From positions 140,509,954-140,573,953 of the forward strand of contig CP136064.1 of assembly GCA_032622095.1 (NCBI GenBank): a DNA stretch of 64,000 nt, given 5' to 3'. The stretch is from Siphonodentalium dalli. Taxonomy: Eukaryota > Mollusca > Scaphopoda > Gadilida > Siphonodentaliidae. Position 1 is the first letter of the stretch. The number at the start of each line of letters is the position of its first letter. Positions 25,399 through 37,129 of the stretch are shown here, piece by piece. The notes beneath the pieces are model-generated. The model ran no database searches, had not been told where the DNA came from, and saw nothing but the letters and a program-made list of their open reading frames with translations. A program made the position numbers and the translations under genes.

Positions 25399-28142
25399 TT
25401 AATGTAGTTTTGTTAGCAATTAACCATATATTCAAACTCTTTACATTGGTATATATTGTCTATTTCCGTGTTTTTTTTATTTTTTATTTATCCGCTTTAC
25501 CGCTGGTTTCCATCTCGTCAGATCGATATTCTCCAATTAATTTTTCGTCACCTTTTTCTTGCATCTCTCTTCAACCGGTCATTAAATGTTGATAATCAGC
25601 CAAAATGTCCACAACTTCACTTGACTGTCTTCCTCGTGTAACTTCAGTTGACTTGCCTTCTTCGTGTAACTTCACTTGACTGTCTTCCTCGTGTAACTTC
25701 ACTTGACTGTCTTCCTCTCGTAACTTCACTCGACTGTCTTCCTCGTGTAACTTCACTTGACTGTCTTCCTCGCTCGGGTAACTTCACTTCTTCCTCGTGT
25801 AACTTCACTTGACTGTCTTCTTCGTGTAACTTCACTCGACTGTCTTCCTCGTGTAACTTCACTTGGCTGTCTTCCTCGTGTAACTTCACTTGACTGTCTT
25901 CCTCGTGTAACTTCACTTGACTACCTTCCTCCCGTAACTTCACTTGACTGTCTTCCTCGTCTAACTTCACTTGACTGTGTTCTTCACGTAACTTCACTCG
26001 ACTGTCTTCCTCGTGTAAATTCACTTGACTGTCTTCCTCGTGTAACTTCACTTGACTGTCTTCCTCGTGTAACTTCACTTGACTGCCTTCCTCGCGTAAC
26101 TTTACTCGACTGTCTTCCTCGTGTAACTTCACTTGACTGTCTTCCTCGCTCGGGTAACTTCACTTCTTCCTCGTGTAACTTCACTTGACTGTCTTCTTCG
26201 TGTAACTTCACTCGACTGTCTTCCTCGTGTAACTTCACTTGACTGTCTTCCTCGTGTAACTTCACTTGACTGTCTTCCTCGTGTAACTTCACTTGACTGT
26301 CTTCCTCGTGTAACTTCACTTTGACTGTCTTCCTCGTGTAACTTCACTTGACTGTCTTCCTCGTGTAACTTCACTTGACTGCCTTCCTCCCGTAACTTCA
26401 CTTGACTGTCTTCCTCGTCTAACTTCACTTGACTGTGTTCTTCACGTAACTTCACTCGACTGTCTTCCTCGTGTAAATTCACTTGACTGTCTTCCTCGTG
26501 TAACTTCACTTGACTGTCTTCCTCGTGTAACTTCACTTGACTGCCTTCCTCGCGTAACTTTACTCGACTGTCTTCCTCGTGTAACTTCACTTGACTGTCT
26601 TCCTCGCTCGGGTAACTTCACTTCTTCCTCGTGTAACTTCACTTGACTGTCTTCTTCGTGTAACTTCACTCGACTGTCTTCCTCGTGTAACTTCACTTGA
26701 TTGTCTTCCTCGTGTAACTTCACTTGACTGTCTTCCTCGTGTAACTTCACTTGACTGTCTTCCTCGTGTAACTTTACTTGACTGTCTTCATCATGTAACT
26801 TCACTTGACTGCCTTCCTCCCGTAACTTCACTTCACTGTCTTCCTCGTGTAACTTCACTTGACTGTCTTCCTCGTGTAACTTCACTTGACTGTCTTCCTC
26901 GTGTAACTTCACTTGACTGCCTTCCTCGCGTAACTTCACTCGACTGTCTTCCTCGTGTAACTTCACTTGACTGTCTTCCTCGCTCGGGTAACTTCACTTC
27001 TTCCTCGTGCAACTTCACTTGACTGTCTTCTTCGTGTAACTTCACTCGACCGTCTTCCTCGTGTAACTTCACTTAACTGTCTTCCTCGTGTAACTTCACT
27101 TGACTGTCTTCCTCGTGTAACTTCACTTGACTGCATTCCTCCCGTAACTTCATTTGACTGTCTTCCTCATGTAACTTCACTTGACTGTGTTCTTCGTGTA
27201 ACTTCACTCGACTGTCTTCCTCGTGTAACTTCACTTGACTGTCTTCCTCGTGTATCTTCACTTGACTGTCTTCCTCGTGTAACTTCACTTGACTGCCTTC
27301 CTCGCGTAACTTCACTTGACTGTCTTCCTCGTGTATCTTCACTTGACTGTCTTCTTCGTGTAACTTCACTTGACTGTCTTCCTCGTGTAACTTCACTTGA
27401 CTGTCTTCCTCGTGTAACTTCACTTGACTGTCTTCCTCGTGTAACTTCACTTGACTGTCTTCATCGTGTAACTTCACTTGACTGCCTTCCTCCAGTAACT
27501 TCACTTAACTGTCTTCCTCGTGTAACTTCACTTGACTGTCTTCCTCGTGTAACTTCACTTGACTGTCTTCCTCGTGTAACTTCACTTGACTGTCTTCCTC
27601 GTGTAACTTCACTTGACTGCCTTCCTCGCGTAACTTCACTCGACTGTCTTCCTCGTGTAACTGCACTTGACTGTCTTCCTCGCTCGGGTAACTTCACTTC
27701 TTCCTCGTGTAACTTCACTTGACTGTCTTCTTCGTGTAACTTCACTTGACTGTCTTCCTCGTGTAACTTCACTTGACTGTCTTCCTCGTGTAACTTCACT
27801 TGACTGCATTCCTCCCGTAACTTCACTTGACTGTCTTCCTCGTGTAACTTCACTCGACTGTGTTCTTCGTGTAACTTCACTCGACTATCTTCCTCGTGTA
27901 ACTTCACTTGACTGTCTTCCTCGTGTAACTTCACTTGACTGTCTTCCTCGTGTAACTTCACTTGACTGCCTTCCTCGCGTAACTTCACTTGACTGTCTTC
28001 CTCGTGTATCTTCACTTGACTGTCTTCTTCGTGTAACTTCACTCGACTGTCTTCCTCGTGTAACTTCACTTGACTGTCTTCCTCGTGTAACTTCACTTGA
28101 CTGTATTCCTCGTGTAACTTCACTTAACTGTCATCCTCGTGT

Positions 28143-28220
28143 AATTTTTGCTATAAATACAACTGTGTGAGCTTCACCATAGTAATGTTTGATCAATTTT
28201 ACAAAATATTTTTCCGAAGC
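28143..28220 (+). promoter_or_regulatory. TATA-containing spacer 1 within the 27-bp array
   Basis: This is a 78-bp non-repeat insert with TATAAATA at 28152-28159, then CAACTGTGTGAGC, an ATG (not in the array's open frame) and an AT-rich end CCGAAGC that rejoins the 27-bp units. On plus it ends the array frame with the tail RVIFAINTTV and a stop. On minus it ends the array frame with KLRKNIL and a stop. The TATA box is seen directly; that it drives transcription of the following units is only a possibility. Confidence 0.6.
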
Positions 28221-29322
28221 TTCACTTGACTGTCTTCCTCGTGTAACTTCACTTGACTGTCTTCCTCGTGTAACTTCAATTGACTGCATTCCACCCTTAA
28301 CTTCACTTGACTGTCTTCCTCGTGTAACTTCACTTGACTGCCTTCCTCGCGTAACTTCACTTGACTGTCTTCCTCGTGTATCTTCACTTGACTGTCTTCT
28401 TCGTGTAACTTCACTTGACTGTCTTCCTCGTGTAACTTCACTTGACTGCCTTCCTCGCGTAACTTCACTTGACTGTCTTCCTCGTGTATCTTCACTTGAC
28501 TGTCTTCTTCGTGTAACTTCACTTGACTGTCTTCCTCGTGTAACTTCACTTGACTGTCTTCCTCGTGTAACTTCACTTGACTGTCTTCCTCGTGTAACTT
28601 CACTTGACTGTCTTCCTCGAGTAACTTCACTTGACTGTCTTCCTCCCGTAACTTCACTTCACTGTCTTCCTCGTGTAACTTCACTTCACTGTCTTCCTCG
28701 TGTAACTTCACTTCACTGTCTTCCTCGTGTAACTTCACTTGACTGTATTCCTCGTGTAACTTCACTTGACTGTCTTCCTCGTGTAACTTCACTTGACTGC
28801 CTTCCTCGCGTAACTTCACTCGACTGTCTTCCTCGTGTAACTTCACTTGACTGTCTTCCTCGCTCGTGTAACTTCACTTCTTCCTCGTGTAACTTCACTT
28901 GACTGTCTTCTTCGTGTAACTTCACTCGACTGTCTTCCTCGTGTAACTTCACTTGACTGTCTTCCTCGTGTAACTTCACTTGACTGTCTTCCTCGTGTAA
29001 CTTCACTTGACTGCATTCCTCCCGTAACTTCACTTGACTGTCTTCCTCGTGTAACTTCACTTGACTGTGTTCTTCGTGTAACTTCACTCGACTGTCTTCC
29101 TCGTGTAACTTCACTTGACTGTCTTCCTCGTGTAACTTCACTTGACTGTCTTCCTCGTGTAACTTCACTTGACTGCCTTCCTCGCGTAACTTCACTTGAC
29201 TGTCTTCCTCGTGTATCTTCACTTGACTGTCTTCTTCGTGTAACTTCACTTGACTGTCTTCCTCGTGTAACTTCACTTGACTGTCTTCCTCGTGTAACTT
29301 CACTTAACTGTCATCCTCGTGT

Positions 29323-29400
29323 AATTTTTGCTATAAATACAACTGTGTGAGCTTCACCATAGTAATGTTTGATCAATTTTACAAAATATTTTTCCGAAGC
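29323..29400 (+). promoter_or_regulatory. TATA-containing spacer 2
   Basis: Identical by eye to spacer 1, with TATAAATA at 29332-29339, exactly 1180 bp further on. Confidence 0.6.
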
Positions 29401-31040
29401 TTCACTTGACTGTCTTCCTCGTGTAACTTCACTTGACTGTCTTCCTCGTGTAACTTCAATTGACTGCATTCCACCCTTAACTTCACTTGACTGTCTTCCT
29501 CGTGTAACTTCACTTGACTGCCTTCCTCGCGTAACTTCACTTGACTGTCTTCCTCGTGTATCTTCACTTGACTGTCTTCTTCGTGTAACTTCACTTGACT
29601 GTCTTCCTCGTGTAACTTCACTTGACTGCCTTCCTCGCGTAACTTCACTTGACTGTCTTCCTCGTGTATCTTCACTTGACTGTCTTCTTCGTGTAACTTC
29701 ACTTGACTGTCTTCCTCGTGTAACTTCACTTGACTGTCTTCCTCGTGTAACTTCACTTGACTGTCTTCCTCGTGTAACTTCACTTGACTGTCTTCCTCGA
29801 GTAACTTCACTTCACTGTCTTCCTCCCGTAACTTCACTTCACTGTCTTCCTCGTGTAACTTCACTTCACTGTCTTCCTCGTGTAACTTCACTTCACTGTC
29901 TTCCTCGTGTAACTTCACTTGACTGTATTCCTCGTGTAACTTCACTTGACTGTCTTCCTCGTGTAACTTCACTTGACTGCCTTCCTCGCGTAACTTCACT
30001 CGACTGTCTTCCTCGTGTAACTTCACTTGACTGTCTTCCTCGCTCGTGTAACTTCACTTCTTCCTCGTGTAACTTCACTTGACTGTCTTCTTCGTGTAAC
30101 TTCACTCGACTGTCTTCCTCGTGTAACTTCACTTGACTGTCTTCCTCGTGTAACTTCACTTGACTGTCTTCCTCGTGTAACTTCACTTGACTGCATTCCT
30201 CCCGTAACTTCACTTGACTGTCTTCCTCGTGTAACTTCACTTGACTGTGTTCTTCGTGTAACTTCACTCGACTGTCTTCCTCGTGTAACTTCACTTGACT
30301 GTCTTCCTCGTGTAACTTCACTTGACTGTCTTCCTCGTGTAACTTCACTTGACTGCCTTCCTCGCGTAACTTCACTTGACTGTCTTCCTCGTGTATCTTC
30401 ACTTGACTGTCTTCTTCGTGTAACTTCACTTGACTGTCTTCCTCGTGTAACTTCACTTGACTGTCTTCCTCGTGTAACTTCACTTGACTGTCTTCATCGT
30501 GTAACTTCACTTGACTGCCTTCCTCCCGTAACTTCACTTCACTGTCTTCCTCGTGTAACTTCACTTCACTGTCTTCCTCGTGTAACTTCACTTGACTGTC
30601 TTCCTCGTGTAATTTCACTTGACTCTCTTCCTCGTGTAACTTCACTTGACTGCCTTCCTCGCGTAACTTCACTCGACTGTCTTCCTAGTGTAACTTCACT
30701 TGACTGTCTTCCTCGCTCGGGTAACTTCACTTCTTCCTCGTGTAACTTCACTTGACTGTCTTCTTCGTGTAACTTCACTCGACTGTCTTCCTCGTGTAAC
30801 TTCACTTGACTGTCTTCCTCGTGTAACTTCACTTGACTGTCTTCCTCGTGTAACTTCACTTGACTGCATTCCTCCCGTAACTTCACTTGACTGTCTTCCT
30901 CGTGTATCTTCACTTGACTGTCTTCTTCGTGTAACTTCACTCGACTGTCTTCCTCGTGTAACTTCACTTGACTGTCTTCCTCGTGTAATTTCACTTGACT
31001 GTATTCCTCGTGTAACTTCACTCGACTGTCATCCTCGTGT

Positions 31041-31118
31041 AATTTTTGCTATAAATACAACTGTGTGAGCTTCACCATAGTAATGTTTGATCAATTTAAA
31101 AAAATATTTTTCCGAAGC
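31041..31118 (+). promoter_or_regulatory. TATA-containing spacer 3
   Basis: Same spacer with TATAAATA at 31050-31057. It differs in the AT-rich tail (caatttaaaaaaat instead of caattttacaaaat), which changes the minus-strand tail to KLRKNIFLN. Confidence 0.6.
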
Positions 31119-32489
31119 TTCACTTGACTGTTTTCCTTGTGTAACTTCACTTGGCTGTCTTCCTCGTGTAACTTCAATTGACTGCATTCCACCCGTAACT
31201 TCACTTGACTGTCTTCCTCGTGTAACTTCACTTGACTGCCTTCCTCGCGTAACTTCACTTGACTGTCTTCCTCGTGTATCTTCACTTGACTGTCTTCTTC
31301 GTGTAACTTCACTTGACTGTCTTCCTCGTGTAACTTCACTTGACTGTCTTCCTCGTGTATCTTCACTTGACTGTCTTCTTCGTGTAACGTCACTTGACTG
31401 TCTTCCTCGTTAACTTCACTTGACTGTCTTCCTCGTGTAACTTCACTTGACTGTCTTCCTCGTGTAACTTCACTTGACTGTCTTCATCGTGTAACTTCAC
31501 TTGACTGCCTTCCTCTCGTGACTTCACTTCGCTGTCTTCCTCGTGTAACTTCACTTCACTGTCTTCCTCGTGTAACTTCACTTCACTGTCTTCCTCGTGT
31601 AACTTCACTTGACTGTCTTCCTCGTGTAACTTCACTTGACTGTCTTCCTCATGTAACTGCACTTGACTGCCTTCCTCGCGTAACTTCACTCGACTGTCTT
31701 CCTCGTGTAACTTCACTTGACTGTCTTCCTCGCTCAGGTAACTTCACTTCTTCCTCGTGTAACTTCACTTGACTGTCTTCTTCGTATAACTTCACTCGAC
31801 TGTCTTCCTCGTGTAACTTCACTTGACTGTCTTCCTCGTGTAACTTCACTTGACTGTCTTCCTCCCGTATCTTCACTTGACTGCATTCCTCCCGTAACTT
31901 CACTTGACTGTCTTCCTCGTGTAACTTCACTTGACTGTGTTCTTCGTGTAACTTCACTCGACTGTCTTCCTCGTGTAACTTCACTTGACTGTCTTCCTCG
32001 TGTAACTTCACATGACTGTCTTCCTCGTGTAACTTCACTTGACTGCCTTCCTCGCGTAACTTCACTTGACTGTCTTCTTCGTGTAACTTCACTCGACTGT
32101 CTTCCTCGTGTAACTTCACTTGACTGTCTTCCTCGTGTAACTTCACTTGACTGTCTTCCTCGTGTAAATTCACTTGACTGCATTCCTCCCGTAACTTCAC
32201 TTGACTGTGTTCTTCGTGTAACTTCACTCGACTGTCTTCCTCGTGTAACTTCACTTGACTGTCTTCCTCGTGTAACTTCACTTGACTGTCTTCCTCGTGT
32301 AACTTCACTTGACTGCCTTCTTCGCGTAACTTCACTTGACTGTCTTCCTCGTGTATCTTCACTTGACTGTCTTCTTCGTGTAACTTCACTCGACTGTCTT
32401 CCTCGTGTAACTTCACTTGACTGTCTTCCTCGTGTAACTTCACTTGACTGTATTCCTCGTGTAACTTCACTCGACTGTCATCCTCGTGT

Positions 32490-32567
32490 AATTTTTGCTA
32501 TAAATACAACTGTGTGAGCTTCACCATAGTAATGTTTGATCAATTTTACAAAATATTTTTCCGAAGC
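32490..32567 (+). promoter_or_regulatory. TATA-containing spacer 4
   Basis: Same spacer with TATAAATA at 32499-32506. The first 27-bp unit after it carries a point change (TTGAATG for TTGACTG). Confidence 0.6.
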
Positions 32568-33399
32568 TTCACTTGAATGTCTTCCTCGTGTAACTTCACT
32601 TGACTGTCTTCCTCGTGTAACTTCAACTGACTGCATTCTACCCGTAACTTCACTTGACTGTCTTCCTCGTGTAACTTCACTTGACTGCCTTCCTCGCGTA
32701 ACTTCACTTGACTGTCTTCCTCGTGTATCTTCACTTGACTGTCTTCTTCGTGTAACTTCACTTGACTGTCTTCCTCGTGTAACTTCACTTTACTGCCTTC
32801 CTCGTGTAACTTCACTTGACTGTCTTCCTCGTGTAACTTCACTTGACTGCCTTCATCGCGTAACTTCACTCGACTGTCTTCCTCGTGTAACTTCACTTGA
32901 CTGTCTTCCTCGCTCGGGTAACTTCACTTCTTCCTCGTGTAACTTCACTTGACTGTCTTCTTCGTGTAACTTCACTCGACTGACTTCGTCGTGTAACTTC
33001 ACTTGACTGTCTTCCTCGTGTAACTTCACTTGACTGTCTTCCTCGTGTAACTTCACTTGACTGCATTCCTCCCGTAACTTCACTTGACTGTCTTCCTCGT
33101 GTAACTTCACTTGACTGTGTTCTTCGTGTAACTTCACTCGACTGTCTTCCTCGTGTAACTTCACTTGACTGTCTTCCTCGTGTAACTTCACTTGACTGTC
33201 TTCCTCGTGTAACTTCACTTGACTGCCTTCCTCGCGTAACTTCACTTGACTGTCTTCCTCGTGTATCTTCACTTGACTGTCTTCTTCGTGTAACTTCACT
33301 CGACTATCTTCCTCGTGTAACTTCACTTGACTGTCTTCCTCGTGTAACTTCACTTGACTGTATTCCTCGTGTAACTTCACTTAACTGTCATCCTCGTGT

Positions 33400-33478
33400 A
33401 ATTTTTGCTATAAATACAACTGTGTGAGCTTCACCATAGTAATGTTTGATCAATTTTACAAAATATTTTTCCGAAGCT
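33400..33478 (+). promoter_or_regulatory. TATA-containing spacer 5, array end
   Basis: Same spacer with TATAAATA at 33409-33416, but here CCGAAGC is followed by TCGTACTCGGGTG, not by another 27-bp unit. The array therefore ends precisely at a spacer boundary. Confidence 0.6.
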
Positions 33479-34409
33479 CGTACTCGGGTGTTATTCACGT
33501 ACAATTGCCATTAAAAGGGAACTGTTAATAAAACTTTTTGTTCAGTAAAATAAACTATACCAGTGTCATAATGTAGAATTAAGGTTACTAAAAACGAATC
33601 ATATTCGAAAACACCAACTTATAGCGTAAAAATCGAGATTTTAATGCCTTTTTGACGTCGAAAATAATAAGGAAAAACTAAAAAGCCACTCGCCAGTTTT
33701 ATGTGCACAAAGAAGCGTGACGTAAATGTGGGAACGCAGCTTTTTTTCGGATGATGAAATAAGACGTAAACATGTCCACGTGTTTTCTCATTTGTTTTGT
33801 TAATGGCGACTTACGATACAAATCTACTATTTTCAACAATTTGGACATTTAGAAAGTATTGATGACTGAAGTGTGTAATCATATAATATCACGGAGTTGT
33901 GCTTGGACTATACGTTGGACGCTGTTTTGAGAATTTTCGATGAATATTGTGAATTGGATTTTCGATTCTGGACAGTCACAGTGGAGGTTGACGTTTCGCA
34001 ATTGAAACAAATTGACACTTTTATTGACAGATTTATGTTTTAGAGGAATGTTTATCAACCAAGAATCAAAATTATTGGACTGTAATGTGCATAGAACAGT
34101 TGTCTGCAGTTTTCAACACATTCTTGGTGGAAAAAGATTCTAAAACTACGATGGCAATTTGGGAAGTAAATCACCTATTTTCGATGTTTTTTCCGCTGGT
34201 TATCCGACGTGGGCCGTATTCAACATTGCCAGCAAGGAGCTGATGCTGAACTCTTCCAATTTGATGATTATTTATTATAATTAATAAATATTTTTTTTAA
34301 CCATTTCGCTTGTATATATTCTCCAAAATCAGTTGGACAAGTGTATGTGAACAACTGATATACATTGTACATACAATAATATCCTGATCGAGTTAAAATA
34401 GATTCATTG
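33479..34409 (+). promoter_or_regulatory. Promoter-like segment shared with 47386-47640 (opposite strand); no supported ORF
   Basis: TTAAAAGGGAACTGTTAAT lies near 33515 and GTGACGTAAATGTGGGAA near 33717, about 200 bp apart. An ATG at about 33805 opens only a 17-codon frame. The same two words, in the same order and spacing, precede the ATG of the minus-strand ORF at 47385. The second word is a CRE-like TGACGTMA site. This looks like a diverged copy of a gene's 5' region whose coding part is not preserved. The rest to 34409 holds nothing recognisable. Confidence 0.4.
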
Positions 34410-34670
34410 ATCGGTCTTCCTGGCACATTGCTCACTGTCGTACATATTGTAAGAGGGGAGACCTCTAAATTTCTTGAACATTGTTTAAGAATTTGTAGAT
34501 GTTTATATTGAATATTCTCAGTAAATAATTATTCTGTTTGTTTCAAAAGAAATCAGAATAATTGTTATTGTTTGCAAGTACTAGTATTGGTTGAAAGATA
34601 ATTATAGAACAGTTTAGATTGACTCCCCTCTTACCAGATGCATGCTGACTGAAAGACCGATCGGTCTATT
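34410..34670. repeat. Imperfect foldback element
   Basis: The left part (TTGATCGGTCTTCC ... GTAAGAGGGGAGAC, 34410-34465) reappears inverted on the right (GACTCCCCTCTTACC ... GAAAGACCGATCGG, 34620-34670). The right end contains the palindrome GACCGATCGGTC. No ORF lies between the arms. Confidence 0.65.
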
Positions 34671-35084
34671 TAAGCACTTCCGAGCTATTATAGATCACTC
34701 GGTGATTCACCCAGGTTCGTTGGATGGCTCAAACGATGTTTCCTAAGAAATTTATATATACCCTTAATTTGAACCACACAGTTGATTGTTTCGTACCATA
34801 TTTTTTGTCATTTCACACCATATATATTTGTATGTTTCGTTGGTTCCCACAAATGGTAATTGGTCATGCATATGCAGCGTACCATGTGAAAAATTATTTT
34901 AATTTTGTTAACTTAATGAAAGCGAACATGTTTACGATTTAAAGTTACGTGATGATGACAACCCGACAATTACATGTAAACATATTTCTTTCTTTTTTTT
35001 GCGAAAAAAAAATTAACAAATTGAAATTGTGGCAACAAAGTTAAAGATACATAATCCGAATTAACGCTTGCATATTACTATTTC
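34671..35084. other. No gene; partial copy of the TTTCGTACCATATTTTTT repeat
   Basis: 34785-34855 repeats the words TTTCGTACCATATTTTTTGT and TTTCACACCATAT, which also form the ends and body of the element at 46180-46407. The remainder holds nothing recognisable. Confidence 0.5.
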
Positions 35085-35132
35085 CTTGGCTTCGGTGTAA
35101 ACATATTTGATTCGAGTCGAGGAACCCACCCG
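35085..35132. repeat. Dispersed repeat, inverted copy at 45645-45705
   Basis: TTGGCTTCGG...TTGATTCGAGTCGAGGAACC reads in reverse complement at 45645-45705. Partial echoes (CGACTCGA, ATCACTCGG) occur near 34690, 45255 and 45625. Confidence 0.65.
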
Positions 35133-35254
35133 TGTTGAACAAAATGTTGATAAATAACAGGTTTTGGGCAATTGTTTACTATTGTTGACTGGTTACAGGG
35201 GAGGGGGGAAACTGCAGACACAGGGTGGAAACAAACTGTTTTCATCTTCGGTTT

Positions 35255-36110
35255 GGGTACCCCCCCCCCCCAAAAAAACAGCAAAAACTGCAGTTTTTTT
35301 CCACTGACCATTTCCCCCACCCCCCCCCCCCCCCCCCAGAAAAATCAAAACTACCCCAGCCGGACAACAACTCGGTTTGACCGGAAACCGAAAAAAACAC
35401 TGGAGCATATATACAATTCACGAGAAGGTGCTTGGTAACTTAGTTTAGATTATTATGACTAAAATGGTAATTGTCTACCAGTAGAACACAGATTTGTACC
35501 TCGTGATGTCATGACATGTACAAACATGTATATTGGTGATCGCAACGCTATGTATGCACTTTAAAAAATGACAACTAGTCATTACCTCGACTTTGAAAAA
35601 GATGCAAATGAGATGAGTGAGATACCAGCATAAAACTGTTTTCTGATACCATTGGAGGAGAAATTGTTTAATACATGGGATAGTTCTGCAGTAAAAATTT
35701 GCCAGATAAGCGATCGCAGGGTAGAATTCTGCATTCGACTGGTAGACACTGACATAGTCGGCATTATTAAGAGGGTTAATGGGGTCAATATCACATGTAA
35801 ACCAAGACAGTGGTTATCCAAAATTGTTTTATGTGGATTGTACTACTCATTTATATATGATTTGGATATGAAGGTTAATCCATATTCTATAAAATGAGAG
35901 AAAATTGAAGTTGTTAGTCTGAAAATACATATTTGGAAAAAAATTACATGCAAATATTTTCCGACAACCCTCCCCCCCCCCCCCCCCCCCCCCTAAATGA
36001 ATAAGGAAAAAATTTACGTGTAAATTTTTTACGCCTAGGTACCCCCCCCCCCCACCCCCCGGTACGTTGTGTCCCGCAGTTTTTTTCCGCCCCCCCCCCC
36101 CTGCTGGTTA
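35255..36110. other. Poly-C/poly-G tract region without supported genes
   Basis: Long C runs lie at about 35260-35271, 35325-35337, 35968-35993, 36043-36060 and 36090-36102. They create glycine-rich and proline-rich open frames that are composition artefacts. An 81-codon frame at 35652-35897 (plus) is unrecognised and is not called. Confidence 0.6.
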
Positions 36111-36484
36111 GCATATTTTTTGTTTGGGCCATTAATCGATTCTGATAACCGAAGCGGCATTTAAAAAAAAAATTTGTTGTTGGAATCTAATAACATGGGA
36201 ACCATCGAATCGGTTTGAGTACCTTTAATGTTATTTCAAAAAAATCATACGGTATACTCAATAGTACAAATTGTCGAAATGATACATGTACTGGTACGAA
36301 ATGTCCAGAACCCTGGTGCGAAACATCTCTATGTCAAACTTCTATGGCACAAAATGTCCAGCAACCTATTGGCTGTTCAGTCCATTGCACATTATAATTT
36401 ATTTCCAAATAAAGGTAATACTAAATATTAAAGCAGCGTTTAGTGTTAAGTTAAATCTTGAACTAATTGTACATGTGATATAGT

Positions 36485-36646
36485 CACAGGGGCTTGTTGT
36501 AAAGAAAACAAGTAAAATTGAGGGTGCCACTTTATCAAACATTATAAATGCATCAATATTCTATTGATATACATGTACATGTAATGCTTTAGAAACCCAT
36601 GTTTTTGTATATATATTTTTACTTGCTTTCTTAACAAGCCCCTGTG
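36485..36646. mobile_element. 162-bp MITE-like element with ~30-bp terminal inverted repeats
   Basis: CACAGGGGCTTGTT at 36485 matches, inverted, AACAAGCCCCTGTG ending at 36646. The match continues inward with small differences through AAGAAAACAAGTAAAA / TTTTTACTTGCTTTCTT. The interior is AT-rich and non-coding. The CAGGGG-type end resembles hAT elements, but I could not find a matching 8-bp target duplication. Confidence 0.7.
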
Positions 36647-36916
36647 GCCTCAGTTTAAGTATAGGAAGCCATCATGACTTATCTGCGAAAGAGCTCTGGA
36701 TCTCTTGTTCACTCATTGTGTGACCACTGAAATCAGAGACGTGGCTAGATAGTCTCCCCATTGGGGAGGGGGGTCCACCTTGATACCTGTATGTTACGAC
36801 AGCACCCTTTGGAAGGAAGTTTCCTGTTCGAATTTTTGCCCGGTACGGCTTGTTATCAAACTACATTTGTACATGTACTTACCGTAGGTGAATATCACTT
36901 CAATTTGCCTTAAATT

Positions 36917-37010
36917 GAGTAATATAGTTTTAGGACATCACCAAACAGAGTAATATGATTTCTTGACATCACGGATCCGAGTAATATGGCTTTACAACAT
37001 GGCATAATTC
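36917..37010. repeat. Three degenerate 31-bp tandem units
   Basis: GAGTAATATRGTTT-like starts at 36917, 36948 and 36979, each followed by a GACATCA- or ACATGGCA-type word. Confidence 0.7.
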
Positions 37011-37129
37011 TATTTCACTGTTAAATAATGCATAGACAATGATTTTTTGTGATGTCACTCATTTGAAAGAGTTGTCCATACATGTAGTACACTGTTACTA
37101 AGAGGCAAACTAATTAATGTTATGGATAG

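Larger units (their letters stand above)
25608..33402. repeat. 27-bp minisatellite array (~270-280 units)
   Basis: The consensus on plus is GTAACTTCAC TTGACTGTCT TCCTCGT (27 nt). Read in frame on plus it gives VTSLDCLPR; on minus it gives VKLHEEDSQ. Variants recur at the same positions (TGC for TGT, CTC for CTT, CGC or CCC for CGT, TATC for TAAC). Ten junctions of the form CCTCGCTCGGGTAACTTCACTTC (near 25771, 26147, 26605, 26981, 27681, 28861, 30041, 30713, 31731, 32911) break the 27-bp register by 2 nt. The consensus has no ATG in its open register on either strand, and spacers stop both frames. Long open frames here follow from a stop-free unit whose length divides by three, so I do not call a protein. 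Confidence 0.97.

Noticed and set aside
25644-33380. Many 100-270-codon frames in the array as repeat proteins
   Set aside because: No ATG in the open registers, register breaks at ten junctions, stops in every spacer, and both strands equally open because the unit has no stop.
25608-33402. 27-bp array as a CRISPR array
   Set aside because: Units are contiguous without unique spacers, the sequence context is eukaryotic, and no cas genes are present.
35172-35438. Gly- or Pro-rich frames around the poly-C tracts, also at 35944-36132
   Set aside because: They result from homopolymer runs and have no other coding signal.
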